Below the pieces are notes generated by a model. It ran no database searches and was not told the origin of the DNA. It saw only the letters and a list, made by a program, of their open reading frames with translations. From assembly GCA_038527485.1 (NCBI GenBank), contig JBCBFT010000021.1:1-64000 (forward strand): a DNA stretch of 64,000 bases. The letters run 5' to 3'. Source of the DNA: JALEFZ01 sp038527485 (GTDB lineage Bacteria > Bacteroidota > Bacteroidia > J057). The position numbers and the translations under genes were made by a program. Shown piece by piece: positions 14,918-23,821 of this stretch (position 1 is its first letter; every line of letters starts with the position of its first letter).

Positions 14918-17431
14918 ATGAAACAGGTAAGAAATTTTCTCCTCGTATTACTTGTCACACTTCCCCCGCTTCTGGGCACTGCTCAAATGTCGCTTAGCCA
15001 GCGGGAGCGATTGACGATACAAGCTGTACGTATCACAGAAACACCCAAGGTAGATGGGGTCTTGAACGATCCCGCCTGGAGAGACGAGGTAAGCTCTCAG
15101 AGAACCTACTTTGTCCAAAATAGTCCTGACAACGGGGAGCCTAGTGCCTTTGAATCGGAAGTCTATGTCGCCTACACGGATCGCGCCATCTACATTGCCG
15201 CTCAGCTGTATGATGACAATCCCGATAGCATACTCACTGAGCTAGGGCTGAGGGATGATGGGAACCGAAACGCGGATATGTTTGGGGTAGGCTTTGATCC
15301 TTATCACAAACGCCAAAATGCCTTCGTCTTCTGGCTGACGGCTGCTGGAGTACAAGGCGATTCTTACTCCACGACGAATAATATGGATGACAACTGGAAT
15401 GCAGTTTGGAAGAGTGGGGTCAAGATTAATGAGGAAGGATGGGCCATCGAGATGGAAATTCCTTATTCACAGTTGCGTTTTCCCAAACAGGAAATTCAGA
15501 CTTGGGGGATCAATTTCTACCGCTCCATCAGACGCTATCAAGAAGAATCTTTCTGGAACTTTGTGGATGCCAACGTCGACGGTCTGGTGAACCAGTATGG
15601 GGATGTGGCAGGAATCGAGAATATTGAGCCTCCCTTACGTCTGTCGATCACACCCTATGTTTCTGCTTACATGAACCAGCAGGGGCAAAGCGGCATGCAA
15701 CCAAGTATCAACGGAGGGATGGACCTCAAGTACGGAATCAATGAAAGCTTTACGCTGGATATGAGTTTGATCCCTGATTTTGGGCAGGTACAGTCAGACA
15801 ATATCGTGCTCAATTTGTCGGCCTTTGAGGTGCGCTTGGATGAGAATCGCCCCTTCTTTACGGAAGGAACAGAGCTTTTCAACCGTACCAACTTATTTTA
15901 TTCGCGTCGAGTTGGTTCTACGACCCAGCGACTGGGAGAAGTGTATGATGATGAGGAAATCATCAGCCGTCCCAGCCAGGCACCTCTCCTCAACGCAACC
16001 AAAGTATCGGGGCGTACCCGTGGAGGATTGGGAGTGGGTGTGTTCAATGCAGTCACCAATCGAACCTATCTAGCCGTAGGCAAAGAAAATCATACAACTT
16101 CTGAGGAAGGCGATTATGAGGATGTACGTCAGGTGCTAGCAGATCCTATCACCAACTTCAACACCTTAGTCTTTGACCAGAACTTGAAGAACAACTCCAA
16201 TATTTCCTTGACCAACACCAATGTATGGCGTGAAGGCCGAGGGAGAGATGCCAACGCGACACGGGTAGATTTCACCTTCAACGACAAGAACAATACTTGG
16301 TATACGCGTGGATTTGGGGCGTATAGCTACATCTTGGATTACGATTCGGACTCGGGAAAAATGGTCCCTGATCTTGGTTATGCCTACAACTTGAGCGTCG
16401 GGAAGCAATCGGGAACTTTCCAGTTTTCTGTCAACCATACGCGAGAGACAGACAACTATAATGTCAATGACATGGGCTTTCTATTTGCCCCCAATGAGAA
16501 CTCTTACAACGTATGGGCGATGGTTCAAAAGAGTGAGCCATTCTCCATCTTTAACAATGCCAATATCAACGCGAATGTCAACTATACACGAACCCATCTT
16601 CCTGACGAATTTGACAACTTCAATGTCAACTGGAACTTCAATATGGGCTTTAAGAACTTCTGGTATCTATGGTTAGGATCAGGGGTGAATCCCGTCACCA
16701 ATGTAGACCATTTTGAGGCGCGTACGGCTGGCTATGTTTTTCGTAAACCTGGTTCATTCCGTCAAAACTTTTGGCTGAGTACAGACAGTCGCAAGGCTTT
16801 TCGTATAGGCATGGGAGGAGGTGTTTGGACGCGCCCTGAGTGGAAATCAGTTGATAACTGGTTTGAGTTCAATCCACGTTTCCGATTTAGTGATAAGTTT
16901 ACCTTGGAGCACAGCTTCGAATTCCAGCGCAGACGAAACGAATACGGCTTTGCTACTAAGCGATTTGACGACAAAGGGAATCTCTCGGAGATCATCATCG
17001 GGGATCGCGAAGTTCGAAATCTGACGAATACTTTTGCGGGGAGCTATACTTTTAACCCCTTTGCGGGAATCACACTGAGGGTCAGACATTATTGGAGTCG
17101 AGTGGCTTACGATCGTTTCTGGCAGCTTTCAGAAGATGGGTACTTATCTGATACAGATTACACAGTTCGAGATGCAGAAGGTGTCCCACGACACGATGAA
17201 AACTTCAACTTCTTCTCTCTTGACCTTGTATATTCTTGGCAGTTTGCCCCTGGTAGCTTCTTGTCTGTCGTATGGAAAAACAACATCAATACCTCGGGAC
17301 GAGACACCCAAGTTTCTTACCGTGAGAACTGGGAGACGATGTTGACATCTGACAATATGCTGAATAGCTTCTCTTTACGGATGATCTACTTCCTCGACTA
17401 TCAAGATGCCAAGAGCTTCTTTAAGAGATAA
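14918..17431 (+). CDS. DUF5916 outer-membrane protein with CBM9-like domain
   Basis: An 837-residue exported protein. Signal peptide 1-23 (MKQVRNFLLVLLVTLPPLLG...AQ). Residues about 35-230 are a carbohydrate-binding family 9-like beta-sandwich (PKVDGVLNDPAWRDEV ... EGWAIEMEIPYSQLRFP). The remaining 600 residues are the DUF5916 region, rich in alternating aromatic beta-strands ending in FLDYQDAKSFFKR, consistent with an outer-membrane beta-barrel. The family is widespread in Bacteroidota and is suspected to bind or import glycans or other polymers, but the role is unproven. The ATG at 14918 is preferred to a TTG at 14903. It is single, with a likely terminator 80 bp downstream. Confidence 0.85.
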   Translation: MKQVRNFLLVLLVTLPPLLGTAQMSLSQRERLTIQAVRITETPKVDGVLNDPAWRDEVSSQRTYFVQNSPDNGEPSAFESEVYVAYTDRAIYIAAQLYDDNPDSILTELGLRDDGNRNADMFGVGFDPYHKRQNAFVFWLTAAGVQGDSYSTTNNMDDNWNAVWKSGVKINEEGWAIEMEIPYSQLRFPKQEIQTWGINFYRSIRRYQEESFWNFVDANVDGLVNQYGDVAGIENIEPPLRLSITPYVSAYMNQQGQSGMQPSINGGMDLKYGINESFTLDMSLIPDFGQVQSDNIVLNLSAFEVRLDENRPFFTEGTELFNRTNLFYSRRVGSTTQRLGEVYDDEEIISRPSQAPLLNATKVSGRTRGGLGVGVFNAVTNRTYLAVGKENHTTSEEGDYEDVRQVLADPITNFNTLVFDQNLKNNSNISLTNTNVWREGRGRDANATRVDFTFNDKNNTWYTRGFGAYSYILDYDSDSGKMVPDLGYAYNLSVGKQSGTFQFSVNHTRETDNYNVNDMGFLFAPNENSYNVWAMVQKSEPFSIFNNANINANVNYTRTHLPDEFDNFNVNWNFNMGFKNFWYLWLGSGVNPVTNVDHFEARTAGYVFRKPGSFRQNFWLSTDSRKAFRIGMGGGVWTRPEWKSVDNWFEFNPRFRFSDKFTLEHSFEFQRRRNEYGFATKRFDDKGNLSEIIIGDREVRNLTNTFAGSYTFNPFAGITLRVRHYWSRVAYDRFWQLSEDGYLSDTDYTVRDAEGVPRHDENFNFFSLDLVYSWQFAPGSFLSVVWKNNINTSGRDTQVSYRENWETMLTSDNMLNSFSLRMIYFLDYQDAKSFFKR

Positions 17432-17511
17432 ATAAGAAAATAGGCTGGAGGGGTTCATCCTCGTGATGCATTCTACCACGTTTCAGAATTAGCAAGTTAA
17501 TCCCCCAATCT

Positions 17512-17540
17512 GAGGCTGTCTTATGATAAGGCAGCCTCTT
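17512..17540 (+). terminator. Probable terminator after the DUF5916 gene
   Basis: GAGGCTGTCTTAT / ATAAGGCAGCCTC stem with one non-Watson-Crick pair, then TTTGGG. The rest of the 374-bp spacer 17432-17805 shows no gene. Confidence 0.55.
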
Positions 17541-17805
17541 TGGGTATGTCGTGCGCTGTTTCTGTATGAAAAAGGCACCACACGGATAGAACCATGCAGT
17601 GCCTGCTTACGAGATCGATATTATCTAAGTAAGACAACAGATAAAAGATGTCATCCCATGAGGGGCTTCACTTCCTTCAAGACATCAGACTTTAAAGTGT
17701 TAGTAATCATTACTTAATCACTTTAACAAAGACTCTTTTTCTTTTGTCGCAGTACTTGTATGAAGAAGAGCCGCCGCGAGTAACTGACGTCTTTTATCGT
17801 CGTAT

Positions 17806-19515
17806 TTATTTTTCTTCATCTTCCTTAGAAAATTGGTTACAGATACACTGCGAGGCAGTGAAATCTGAATAGGTTCCGTCTCCACAAATGGCACGAACAC
17901 TCCAAGAGGCACAGAAATAGCTAAGTTGTGGTGTATAGGAAGTGCTCGATACATCAATGAGAGGCAAAGAGTAAGGTAGACTGGTCGTTTTTCTACAACA
18001 ATTAGGATCATTGACTGTGATTTGAACTTGATAGCCTGTTGCTCCTGGTACAGGATTCCAGCTCAAGACTGAAAAACCTCGTCTGTCGATGGTACATCGT
18101 GGCTTTTCGGGTGTCGTACAGCAACTGTAAGAAAACTTCTCCTCCCATACACAGTCTTTGCAAGTGTCTGTCACGCGTACGGTATACACTTGATCTACAT
18201 TGGCTGGGAAAGACCAGCCTGTATACAGGAGATTCCCTTGATCATCAAACCATTCGACTACATAACAAGGATCACCTGGTATCCCTACAGGATTGTTGCC
18301 AGCATCTTCTACCCATACAGGATACCATCCGTCGATACATGGATCACATACTGCTGGGAAAGGACTTGCTTCGCTGATGTTACGAAGTCCACTCGCACTG
18401 ATGGCTTGAAGGGCAGCTTCACGATTTTTAGTACCTCCGACAGTGCCTATCCCTCCCGAACCTACATTGATCGTACAGCAAGAGCTGAGTTTGAGTGAAT
18501 CACATTCGACGATCTCAATTTTTTCACACACACTGGCACAGCATCCACGCGAATCTTTGATTTTGAGGCACACATCTATTGCCTGGCTAGGAGCAGGGAT
18601 GGTAACTGTGGAGCTATTAGGACCAGCAGAAATTCCGCACCACTCATACGATACAATGGTGACATTGGCGGGGAGTCCCTGTAAGTCTGCGCTCAAGGTG
18701 ATCGTGCCGTCTGCATTTTGGGTAATGTTAATTCCTTGTAGCGCATCTGTCTGACAGCTAAGCTGTACATCATCTACAAGTACTCTTGTTACATTTCCTG
18801 AGCCTTGATTCACTGCTTGGGCATCCAGAATGAGCTGAGAGTAGTTTTGACTCGCACTGAATTGATAGGTAGAGGTCTGCCAAGTGGTAGAGGTAGTAGC
18901 TGTTCCTACCAATTGGTTCGTGTAGGTTGTCCAATCGATCTCGGGTTTCTGTGTACTCTGAGGTACTCCATTAGCTAATCTCGCTTCTACTTGTCCTGGA
19001 GGATTGGGTTGATTATCAAATAAACGTATACCCAAGGCATATCGAAAACTGAGGCAATACGTGAGGTCTGCATCACTGCGTACGTTTACATTAATCGCTG
19101 CAGCTTCCCCTAGATCAGGATTCTGGAAAGGATTTTCATTCATGTGTAGAATGTTCGTTCCATCGAAGCCAGGATTCGTGTACATGGAAGAAGTCATAGG
19201 AAGCGTCCCATTCATGATATTGGGTGTCCCGCGGACTTCATACCAAGGTGGCACAGTATTATTGGTAATGGAGAGGGCATTGGTCGATCCTAGACTTCCT
19301 GTAAATGTCTCAAAACTTCCATTGGTGATGAGATTGTCACAGTTTTCACAGGTGTAAACGCAGTTTTGTGTGGAAGCTGGTGAGGCATCTACGGGAGTTG
19401 TCTGTACGCTGGATGCTTTTTCGGGAGATACTTCCAGTTGCTCACTACAAGCGTATAAGCCGAAAATGCCTATCAGTAGTAAAGCATAGAAAAAGCGGTT
19501 CGTGATGTTTTTCAT
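17806..19515 (-). CDS. Multidomain Cys-rich lipoprotein (CBM-like, PKD-like, Fn3-like)
   Basis: A 569-residue lipoprotein with signal MKNITNRFFYALLLIGIFG and lipobox LYAC (Cys23). After a Ser/Thr/Pro linker comes a galactose-binding-like domain (about 55-255; LITNGSFETF at its start, RVLVDDVQLSC at its end). A PKD-like module follows (about 260-340, PAPSQAIDVCLKIKD then GCCASVCEKIEIVEC), then a Cys-rich segment and an Fn3-like domain (about 470-555, SWNPVPGATGYQVQI). The chain ends in an acidic tail without a T9SS sorting signal. It is probably an outer-membrane-anchored adhesin or glycan-binding protein. The PKD/Cys block resembles the lipoprotein at 3263-4636, suggesting paralogous modules. 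Confidence 0.7.
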   Translation of the reverse strand: MKNITNRFFYALLLIGIFGLYACSEQLEVSPEKASSVQTTPVDASPASTQNCVYTCENCDNLITNGSFETFTGSLGSTNALSITNNTVPPWYEVRGTPNIMNGTLPMTSSMYTNPGFDGTNILHMNENPFQNPDLGEAAAINVNVRSDADLTYCLSFRYALGIRLFDNQPNPPGQVEARLANGVPQSTQKPEIDWTTYTNQLVGTATTSTTWQTSTYQFSASQNYSQLILDAQAVNQGSGNVTRVLVDDVQLSCQTDALQGINITQNADGTITLSADLQGLPANVTIVSYEWCGISAGPNSSTVTIPAPSQAIDVCLKIKDSRGCCASVCEKIEIVECDSLKLSSCCTINVGSGGIGTVGGTKNREAALQAISASGLRNISEASPFPAVCDPCIDGWYPVWVEDAGNNPVGIPGDPCYVVEWFDDQGNLLYTGWSFPANVDQVYTVRVTDTCKDCVWEEKFSYSCCTTPEKPRCTIDRRGFSVLSWNPVPGATGYQVQITVNDPNCCRKTTSLPYSLPLIDVSSTSYTPQLSYFCASWSVRAICGDGTYSDFTASQCICNQFSKEDEEK

Positions 19516-19963
19516 GTAGGTTCATTTTATAGTTGAAAAATGATGAGACAGGGAGGTTGAATTTCATCTGTGTTACCATTTTAGCTGAGGGCATTTCTAA
19601 GATTTAGCAACACATATGGTAAATGTAAGCTATGCTAAATTATTCATTTATAGAAACTATTTGGTGTTAAATATTTTACCTAAAACGTATATTGAGAGTA
19701 AATATGCCTGATGAAGGAAAAATGCGATACTTTGCCTTCATAGAAGAGAGGAAAGTAGGTATATACTGCTTCGAGAAAATTAACATGGATAATCTGAGGA
19801 AGATGGTAGACCGTCTTCATTTTATCTTCTCAGACGAGTCAATCTGTAGTCCAGATAGCGCATCTAGAAAAGAATTCTGTCCCTTGCACACTTTTTGTAT
19901 AGCAAGCATGCAACTTCATCTCTTCGAGATAGGTATGATGAAGAAAGTATCTATTTTTATAGC
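19516..19963. other. Intergenic, AT-rich, nothing recognised
   Basis: Spacer between divergent genes, presumably with both promoters. The open frame at 19692 upward has no recognisable features. Confidence 0.5.
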
Positions 19964-20980
19964 ATGAGAAGTAAGCGGATGTTATACGGGGGATTCATCC
20001 TAGTTTTGATCATGTGTTGGCCGCTGATCTATACAGGATTTTGGGGTAATGCAGTCGTAGAGCCTAATGCGACAGAGATCCGCCGTTTTGCTTTAGCCAG
20101 TTCAGACTTTTGTACGCAAGTTATCATCGATTCTACCATCTATACGCAGCATTGGGATACCCTGATTCAGCCGCGGTTTTGGCGCTATGCGATGGACTTC
20201 GGACCCGATACAGTCATTGTCAATATTGCGAAGACAAGGGAGATCATCGAAGTAATGCCCTTGGCGACGGTCCAGTCTTGGGGCGAAAAGCAGAAAAAAG
20301 CTTATGAAGACAGTCTGCGTGTAGCCTATCATACAGGAAAAAAAGGCGAGATCTTTTTTACTACAGGTCGCAAGCACTTTTATCATATCCATAAAGTATT
20401 ACCTGAAATAGATCGTGCCATCGAGATTTTTCAAAAAGAGGGTACAGACCCTTGGTATGCCCAGTCGATTCTGCTGATCGAGAGTCCTGGACGCTTGCAG
20501 TTTTCGACAGAGGGGGCCTATGGCGCTTTTCAGCTTATGGAGGGTGTCGCGCGTGAGCAGGGTCTAATCGTGAATGATAGTATAGACGAAAGGGCGCAGT
20601 TTGATAAAGCTGCCCAAGGCGCAGCGCGCTTGATACGTAGGGTATGCCTGCCCAAAGCCCGCGATTTGTGTAAAAAGTATAAGCTCAACTATGCCGAGCA
20701 TGAGCTATGGTTTAGACTTCTAACGATGCACATCTATCATGCAGGGATAGGAAATGTGCGCAGAGTCGTCCAAAAGATTCGTCCCCAAAAGGGAGATCAA
20801 ACCCTCATTACCAAGATCTGGCAAACAAAGTCACGCCGATTTGGTAATGCCTCCCAAAACTACTCACAGATCACACTTGCCACACTCTTGGAATTAGACG
20901 AACTCATCCAAAAAGAGGGGATCTTCTGTCCACTTGCACAGGAAGCCAATGGAGAACTCGTACCTAGAGGCTTGCGGTAA
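19964..20980 (+). CDS. MltD-like lytic transglycosylase
   Basis: A 338-residue cell-wall enzyme. It has an N-terminal membrane anchor or uncleaved signal (about residues 5-25). The SLT domain spans about 155-310: QSILLIESPGRLQFS carries the catalytic Glu, then GAYGAFQLMEGVAREQG, the DERAQFDKAAQGAARLI helix, HIYHAGIGNVRRVV and NYSQITLATLLELDELI. It cleaves the MurNAc-GlcNAc bond of peptidoglycan to give 1,6-anhydro ends. The LysM repeats common in MltD are missing. The first 150 residues are unlike other transglycosylases I know. The ATG at 19964 is chosen since upstream codons give a charged, non-signal start. Confidence 0.75.
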   Translation: MRSKRMLYGGFILVLIMCWPLIYTGFWGNAVVEPNATEIRRFALASSDFCTQVIIDSTIYTQHWDTLIQPRFWRYAMDFGPDTVIVNIAKTREIIEVMPLATVQSWGEKQKKAYEDSLRVAYHTGKKGEIFFTTGRKHFYHIHKVLPEIDRAIEIFQKEGTDPWYAQSILLIESPGRLQFSTEGAYGAFQLMEGVAREQGLIVNDSIDERAQFDKAAQGAARLIRRVCLPKARDLCKKYKLNYAEHELWFRLLTMHIYHAGIGNVRRVVQKIRPQKGDQTLITKIWQTKSRRFGNASQNYSQITLATLLELDELIQKEGIFCPLAQEANGELVPRGLR

Positions 20981-21055
20981 GTATTCTACCTAAGAATTCA
21001 TATTCCATAGTCCTTGCTTCTAGATTTCCTTTTATATTGAAGAAAAATTTGTCCT

Positions 21056-21751
21056 ATGCCCCGATTATTTCCTCTCCTTTTCCTGATGAGTTTATGGTTC
21101 GTCGCGTGCAACTCCGAAAGTTCAGATACCCAGGAGGAAACAGAAAAGACTGAAACACAAGTTATTGAGGAGAAAATGGATAATAACCGTAAAATTCTTT
21201 TTTATGGGAATAGTCTGACTTATGGTTATGGCCTGACAGATCGTAGCAACGCTTTTCCCTACTTAATTCAGGCTAGGATTGACTCTTTGGGGATGAACTA
21301 TGATGTGGTCAATCAAGGGGAAAGTGGCGCAACATCAGCAGATGGTTTATCCAACCTGAGTTGGGTGCTTCAAAATAAATACGACGTGATGGTTCTTGCA
21401 TTGGGAGCCAACGATGGGCTGCGTGGGATTGATCCTGCGCTGACAAGAAAAAATATGCAGGAGATGATCGACATCGCCCGTACCAAGTATCCTGAGATTC
21501 AGATTGTACTTGCAGGAATGAAAGCGCCTCCCAATATGGGGAGCACATTTACGACGGCTTTTGAGACTTTATTTCCTGAACTCGCGATGATCAACCAGAC
21601 AGCCTTAATCCCGTTTCTCCTTGAGGGAGTGGCTGGCGATCCCAGCTTGAATCTACCTGATGGCATTCATCCTAATCCTGAAGGTCACATCATCGTGGCA
21701 GAGAATGTATGGAATACCCTAGGTAAACTACTTGAACCTGGAGCGTCTTGA
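21056..21751 (+). CDS. SGNH/GDSL arylesterase (TesA-like) lipoprotein
   Basis: A 231-residue lipoprotein: signal MPRLFPLLFLMSLWFVAC with lipobox FVAC (Cys18), an acidic linker, then an SGNH hydrolase. Block I is YGNSLTYG (GNSL replacing GDSL, with catalytic Ser), block II has GESGA, block III GANDG, and block V DGIHPN with catalytic Asp and His. The TesA-like order and length fit an arylesterase/lysophospholipase acting in the periplasm or on the cell surface. It lies 75 bp after the transglycosylase gene on the same strand, possibly co-transcribed. Confidence 0.9.
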   Translation: MPRLFPLLFLMSLWFVACNSESSDTQEETEKTETQVIEEKMDNNRKILFYGNSLTYGYGLTDRSNAFPYLIQARIDSLGMNYDVVNQGESGATSADGLSNLSWVLQNKYDVMVLALGANDGLRGIDPALTRKNMQEMIDIARTKYPEIQIVLAGMKAPPNMGSTFTTAFETLFPELAMINQTALIPFLLEGVAGDPSLNLPDGIHPNPEGHIIVAENVWNTLGKLLEPGAS

Positions 21752-21820
21752 TACGGTGTTTTTCGTGTATGAAAGGTCATGCTTAATATCTGCGAGGGAT
21801 AAGTTCTTCCTAGAGGAGCA

Positions 21821-22228
21821 TCATATATCTTCCTCTTCGGATCGTCTGATCCGGTACTCTGAGATCAACAAATTCATTCTAGAAACGAGTCGTTGGGCCT
21901 TGTCTCTATCGCTGCGCTTGATGCGAAGGATGACTTCCCCTGCTTTTCCTTTGGCGGGCTTGGGTAGATCCTCTACAGATCCTAAACTCGATACATTGAT
22001 GGTTAGTTTACTAGACCATACACTAGATTTGAAGGAGAGTTCTAGCAGATCTGAGAGGGGGATGATGACATTTTTGGGTTCAGACTTCAGAAAACCTCCT
22101 AGGGCATCACTGATCTGAAATTCTAGCCTGATTTCATCAGACGAAGTATGTACAATCCCTTTAGCTTGAGCAAAGCCTTCGTAGACATTGTTGATATGAA
22201 AGGGGAGGTGAAATTCGTTTGCCAGCAT
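21821..22228 (-). CDS. Small conserved-looking beta-rich protein, unknown
   Basis: A 135-residue cytoplasmic protein. The sequence alternates beta strands (GIVHTSSDEIRLEFQIS; NVIIPLSDLLELSFK; KLTINVSSL; AGEVILRIK) and ends in one helix (RDKAQRLVSRMNLLISEY), the layout of a pleckstrin-homology-like/YcxB-type fold. No catalytic motif is visible. It lies 40 bp downstream of the single-domain response regulator on the same strand and could be co-transcribed with the two regulator genes. Function unknown. Confidence 0.6.
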   Translation of the reverse strand: MLANEFHLPFHINNVYEGFAQAKGIVHTSSDEIRLEFQISDALGGFLKSEPKNVIIPLSDLLELSFKSSVWSSKLTINVSSLGSVEDLPKPAKGKAGEVILRIKRSDRDKAQRLVSRMNLLISEYRIRRSEEEDI

Positions 22229-22268
22229 ATAAGTTGCCTTTACTGGCGATGAATTTACTACAAAAAAA

Positions 22269-22664
22269 TCAACCTGTCATAGTATTCGTGCTTTGGGTGA
22301 TGATGGCATTGACGTGTTGGATCAATTGATTCATCCCGACAGGTTTGGTGATGAAATCAGTAGCACCACTAGCAAGTGCTTGTTTGACAGAGTTTTTATC
22401 AGTCCTGCAAGTGACCATGAGGAAGGGAATATCTGCTAGTTCTATGTCGCTCTTTATTTTTCTACACAACTCTAATCCATCCATTTCGGGCATCATCCAA
22501 TCGCAGAGTATAGCGATAGGCGTTTGCTCTTTGATATATTTCAAAGCTTTGGAGGCGCGGTTGAAAGTAGCTACTTCAAATCCGTGCTTGATAAAGTTAT
22601 ATTCATACAGATCTAGAAGATCCTCCTCATCGTCGATAATGACGATTAAACGCTGCTGAGCCAT
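22269..22664 (-). CDS. Stand-alone CheY-like response regulator
   Basis: A 131-residue receiver domain with no output domain: acidic pair IIDDEEDLLDL, phosphoacceptor Asp in ILCDWMMPEMDG, Thr in MVTCRTD and Lys in FITKPVG. It would relay a phosphate to a partner protein or act by protein binding. The OmpR-type regulator gene lies 85 bp upstream on the same strand; no histidine kinase is in the window. The two receivers share wording around EEDLLDL-EYNF, suggesting a common origin. Confidence 0.92.
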   Translation of the reverse strand: MAQQRLIVIIDDEEDLLDLYEYNFIKHGFEVATFNRASKALKYIKEQTPIAILCDWMMPEMDGLELCRKIKSDIELADIPFLMVTCRTDKNSVKQALASGATDFITKPVGMNQLIQHVNAIITQSTNTMTG

Positions 22665-22749
22665 CCGTCTTTCCCAAATTAAAAACTTCTTCCAATTGAG
22701 CTTTTTTCTATATTTGGATAATTAAGCCCGCATTAATTAATTGTAAAAA

Positions 22750-23454
22750 CTACTCTGGAAGAAATTTGTATCCAACACCTTTGACGGTAACGATGTATCG
22801 GACACCGATTTTTTCTCGGAGCTTCCGTACATGAACATCGACTGTTCGGTCCGTCACATGTACGTTGTCCCAAATTCGTACCAAAAGGTCTTCGCGGTTA
22901 TAAACTTTTCCTGGTCTGGAAGCGAGAAAGTAGAAGAGTTCAAATTCTTTTCGAGGAAGAGAAATAGTTTTTCCCTGCTGCTTGACGACGTATTCGTCCT
23001 TTACGATTTCGAGATCGTGGATCACAATGACATTAGGATCACGCTTAGAGCGTACTTGGTGCCTTCGAAGCATCGCTTTGACACGACTCTTGAGTACCCT
23101 CGGCTTGATAGGCTTGTAGATGTAATCGTCTGCCCCTGCTTCGAATCCTGCAACTTCAGAGTACTCTTCTGAGCGCGCAGTGAGGAAGACAATCGATACA
23201 TGTTCTAGCCCCTGTGTAGATCGGAGTGCCAAGCAAGTAGACACGCCATCCATCTTGGGCATCATGATATCCAAGATGATGAGGTCAGGTTGCTCTTCCG
23301 CTGCCACTTTGAGGGCTTCCTCTCCATCGTTAGCACGGATGACTTCATAGCCTTCCTGTTGAAAGTTGTATTCAAGCAGATCCAGAATGTCTTCTTCGTC
23401 GTCGACAATCAGGATTTTAGCAGGTTGGATCAGCGTTTCTTTTTCTTTGATCAT
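22750..23454 (-). CDS. OmpR/PhoB-family response regulator
   Basis: A 234-residue two-domain transcription factor. Receiver (about 12-130): ILIVDDEEDILDLLEYNF, phosphoacceptor in LIILDIMMPKMDG, conserved Thr in FLTARSEE and Lys in YIYKPIKP. Winged-helix DNA-binding domain (about 140-234): LPRKEFELFYFLASRPGKVY, then VTDRTVDVHVRKLREKIG and VKGVGYKF, which is textbook for the family. Its kinase must be encoded elsewhere. Upstream lies a 367-bp spacer to the divergent GH88 gene. Confidence 0.95.
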   Translation of the reverse strand: MIKEKETLIQPAKILIVDDEEDILDLLEYNFQQEGYEVIRANDGEEALKVAAEEQPDLIILDIMMPKMDGVSTCLALRSTQGLEHVSIVFLTARSEEYSEVAGFEAGADDYIYKPIKPRVLKSRVKAMLRRHQVRSKRDPNVIVIHDLEIVKDEYVVKQQGKTISLPRKEFELFYFLASRPGKVYNREDLLVRIWDNVHVTDRTVDVHVRKLREKIGVRYIVTVKGVGYKFLPE

Positions 23455-23821
23455 AGCGCAAAAGGACGGTTGCTGTGCAAATATGTTAATATATTTAGGA
23501 CGGTCCTACGATTTAGGCGTCTGGACATATAAAAAATCCATTTTGGAATGAAAATGAACAGGCATAACTATCCTAGCAGGACGGATGGGTTCATATAAGA
23601 TGGAAATCGCATGTGTATGGCGCTTTTTTTCCATTCATTAGATAAACGACATGAACGCATCTCTATCAAGCATTTGCTTCATTTATATCGATATCAAAAG
23701 TAATAAAAATTTTCTTTTTGAAAATTTCTTCCATTTATCCTCAAATAATAACGTGTAGCCATCAAATCCACGAAGAAGGAGTTGGCATAGCGTAAATTTT
23801 TGGAAGAATTTTTTGCAAAAA
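23455..23821. other. Divergent intergenic region, nothing recognised
   Basis: AT-rich spacer between the response-regulator gene and the GH88 gene; presumably holds both promoters, no consensus site identified. Confidence 0.5.
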
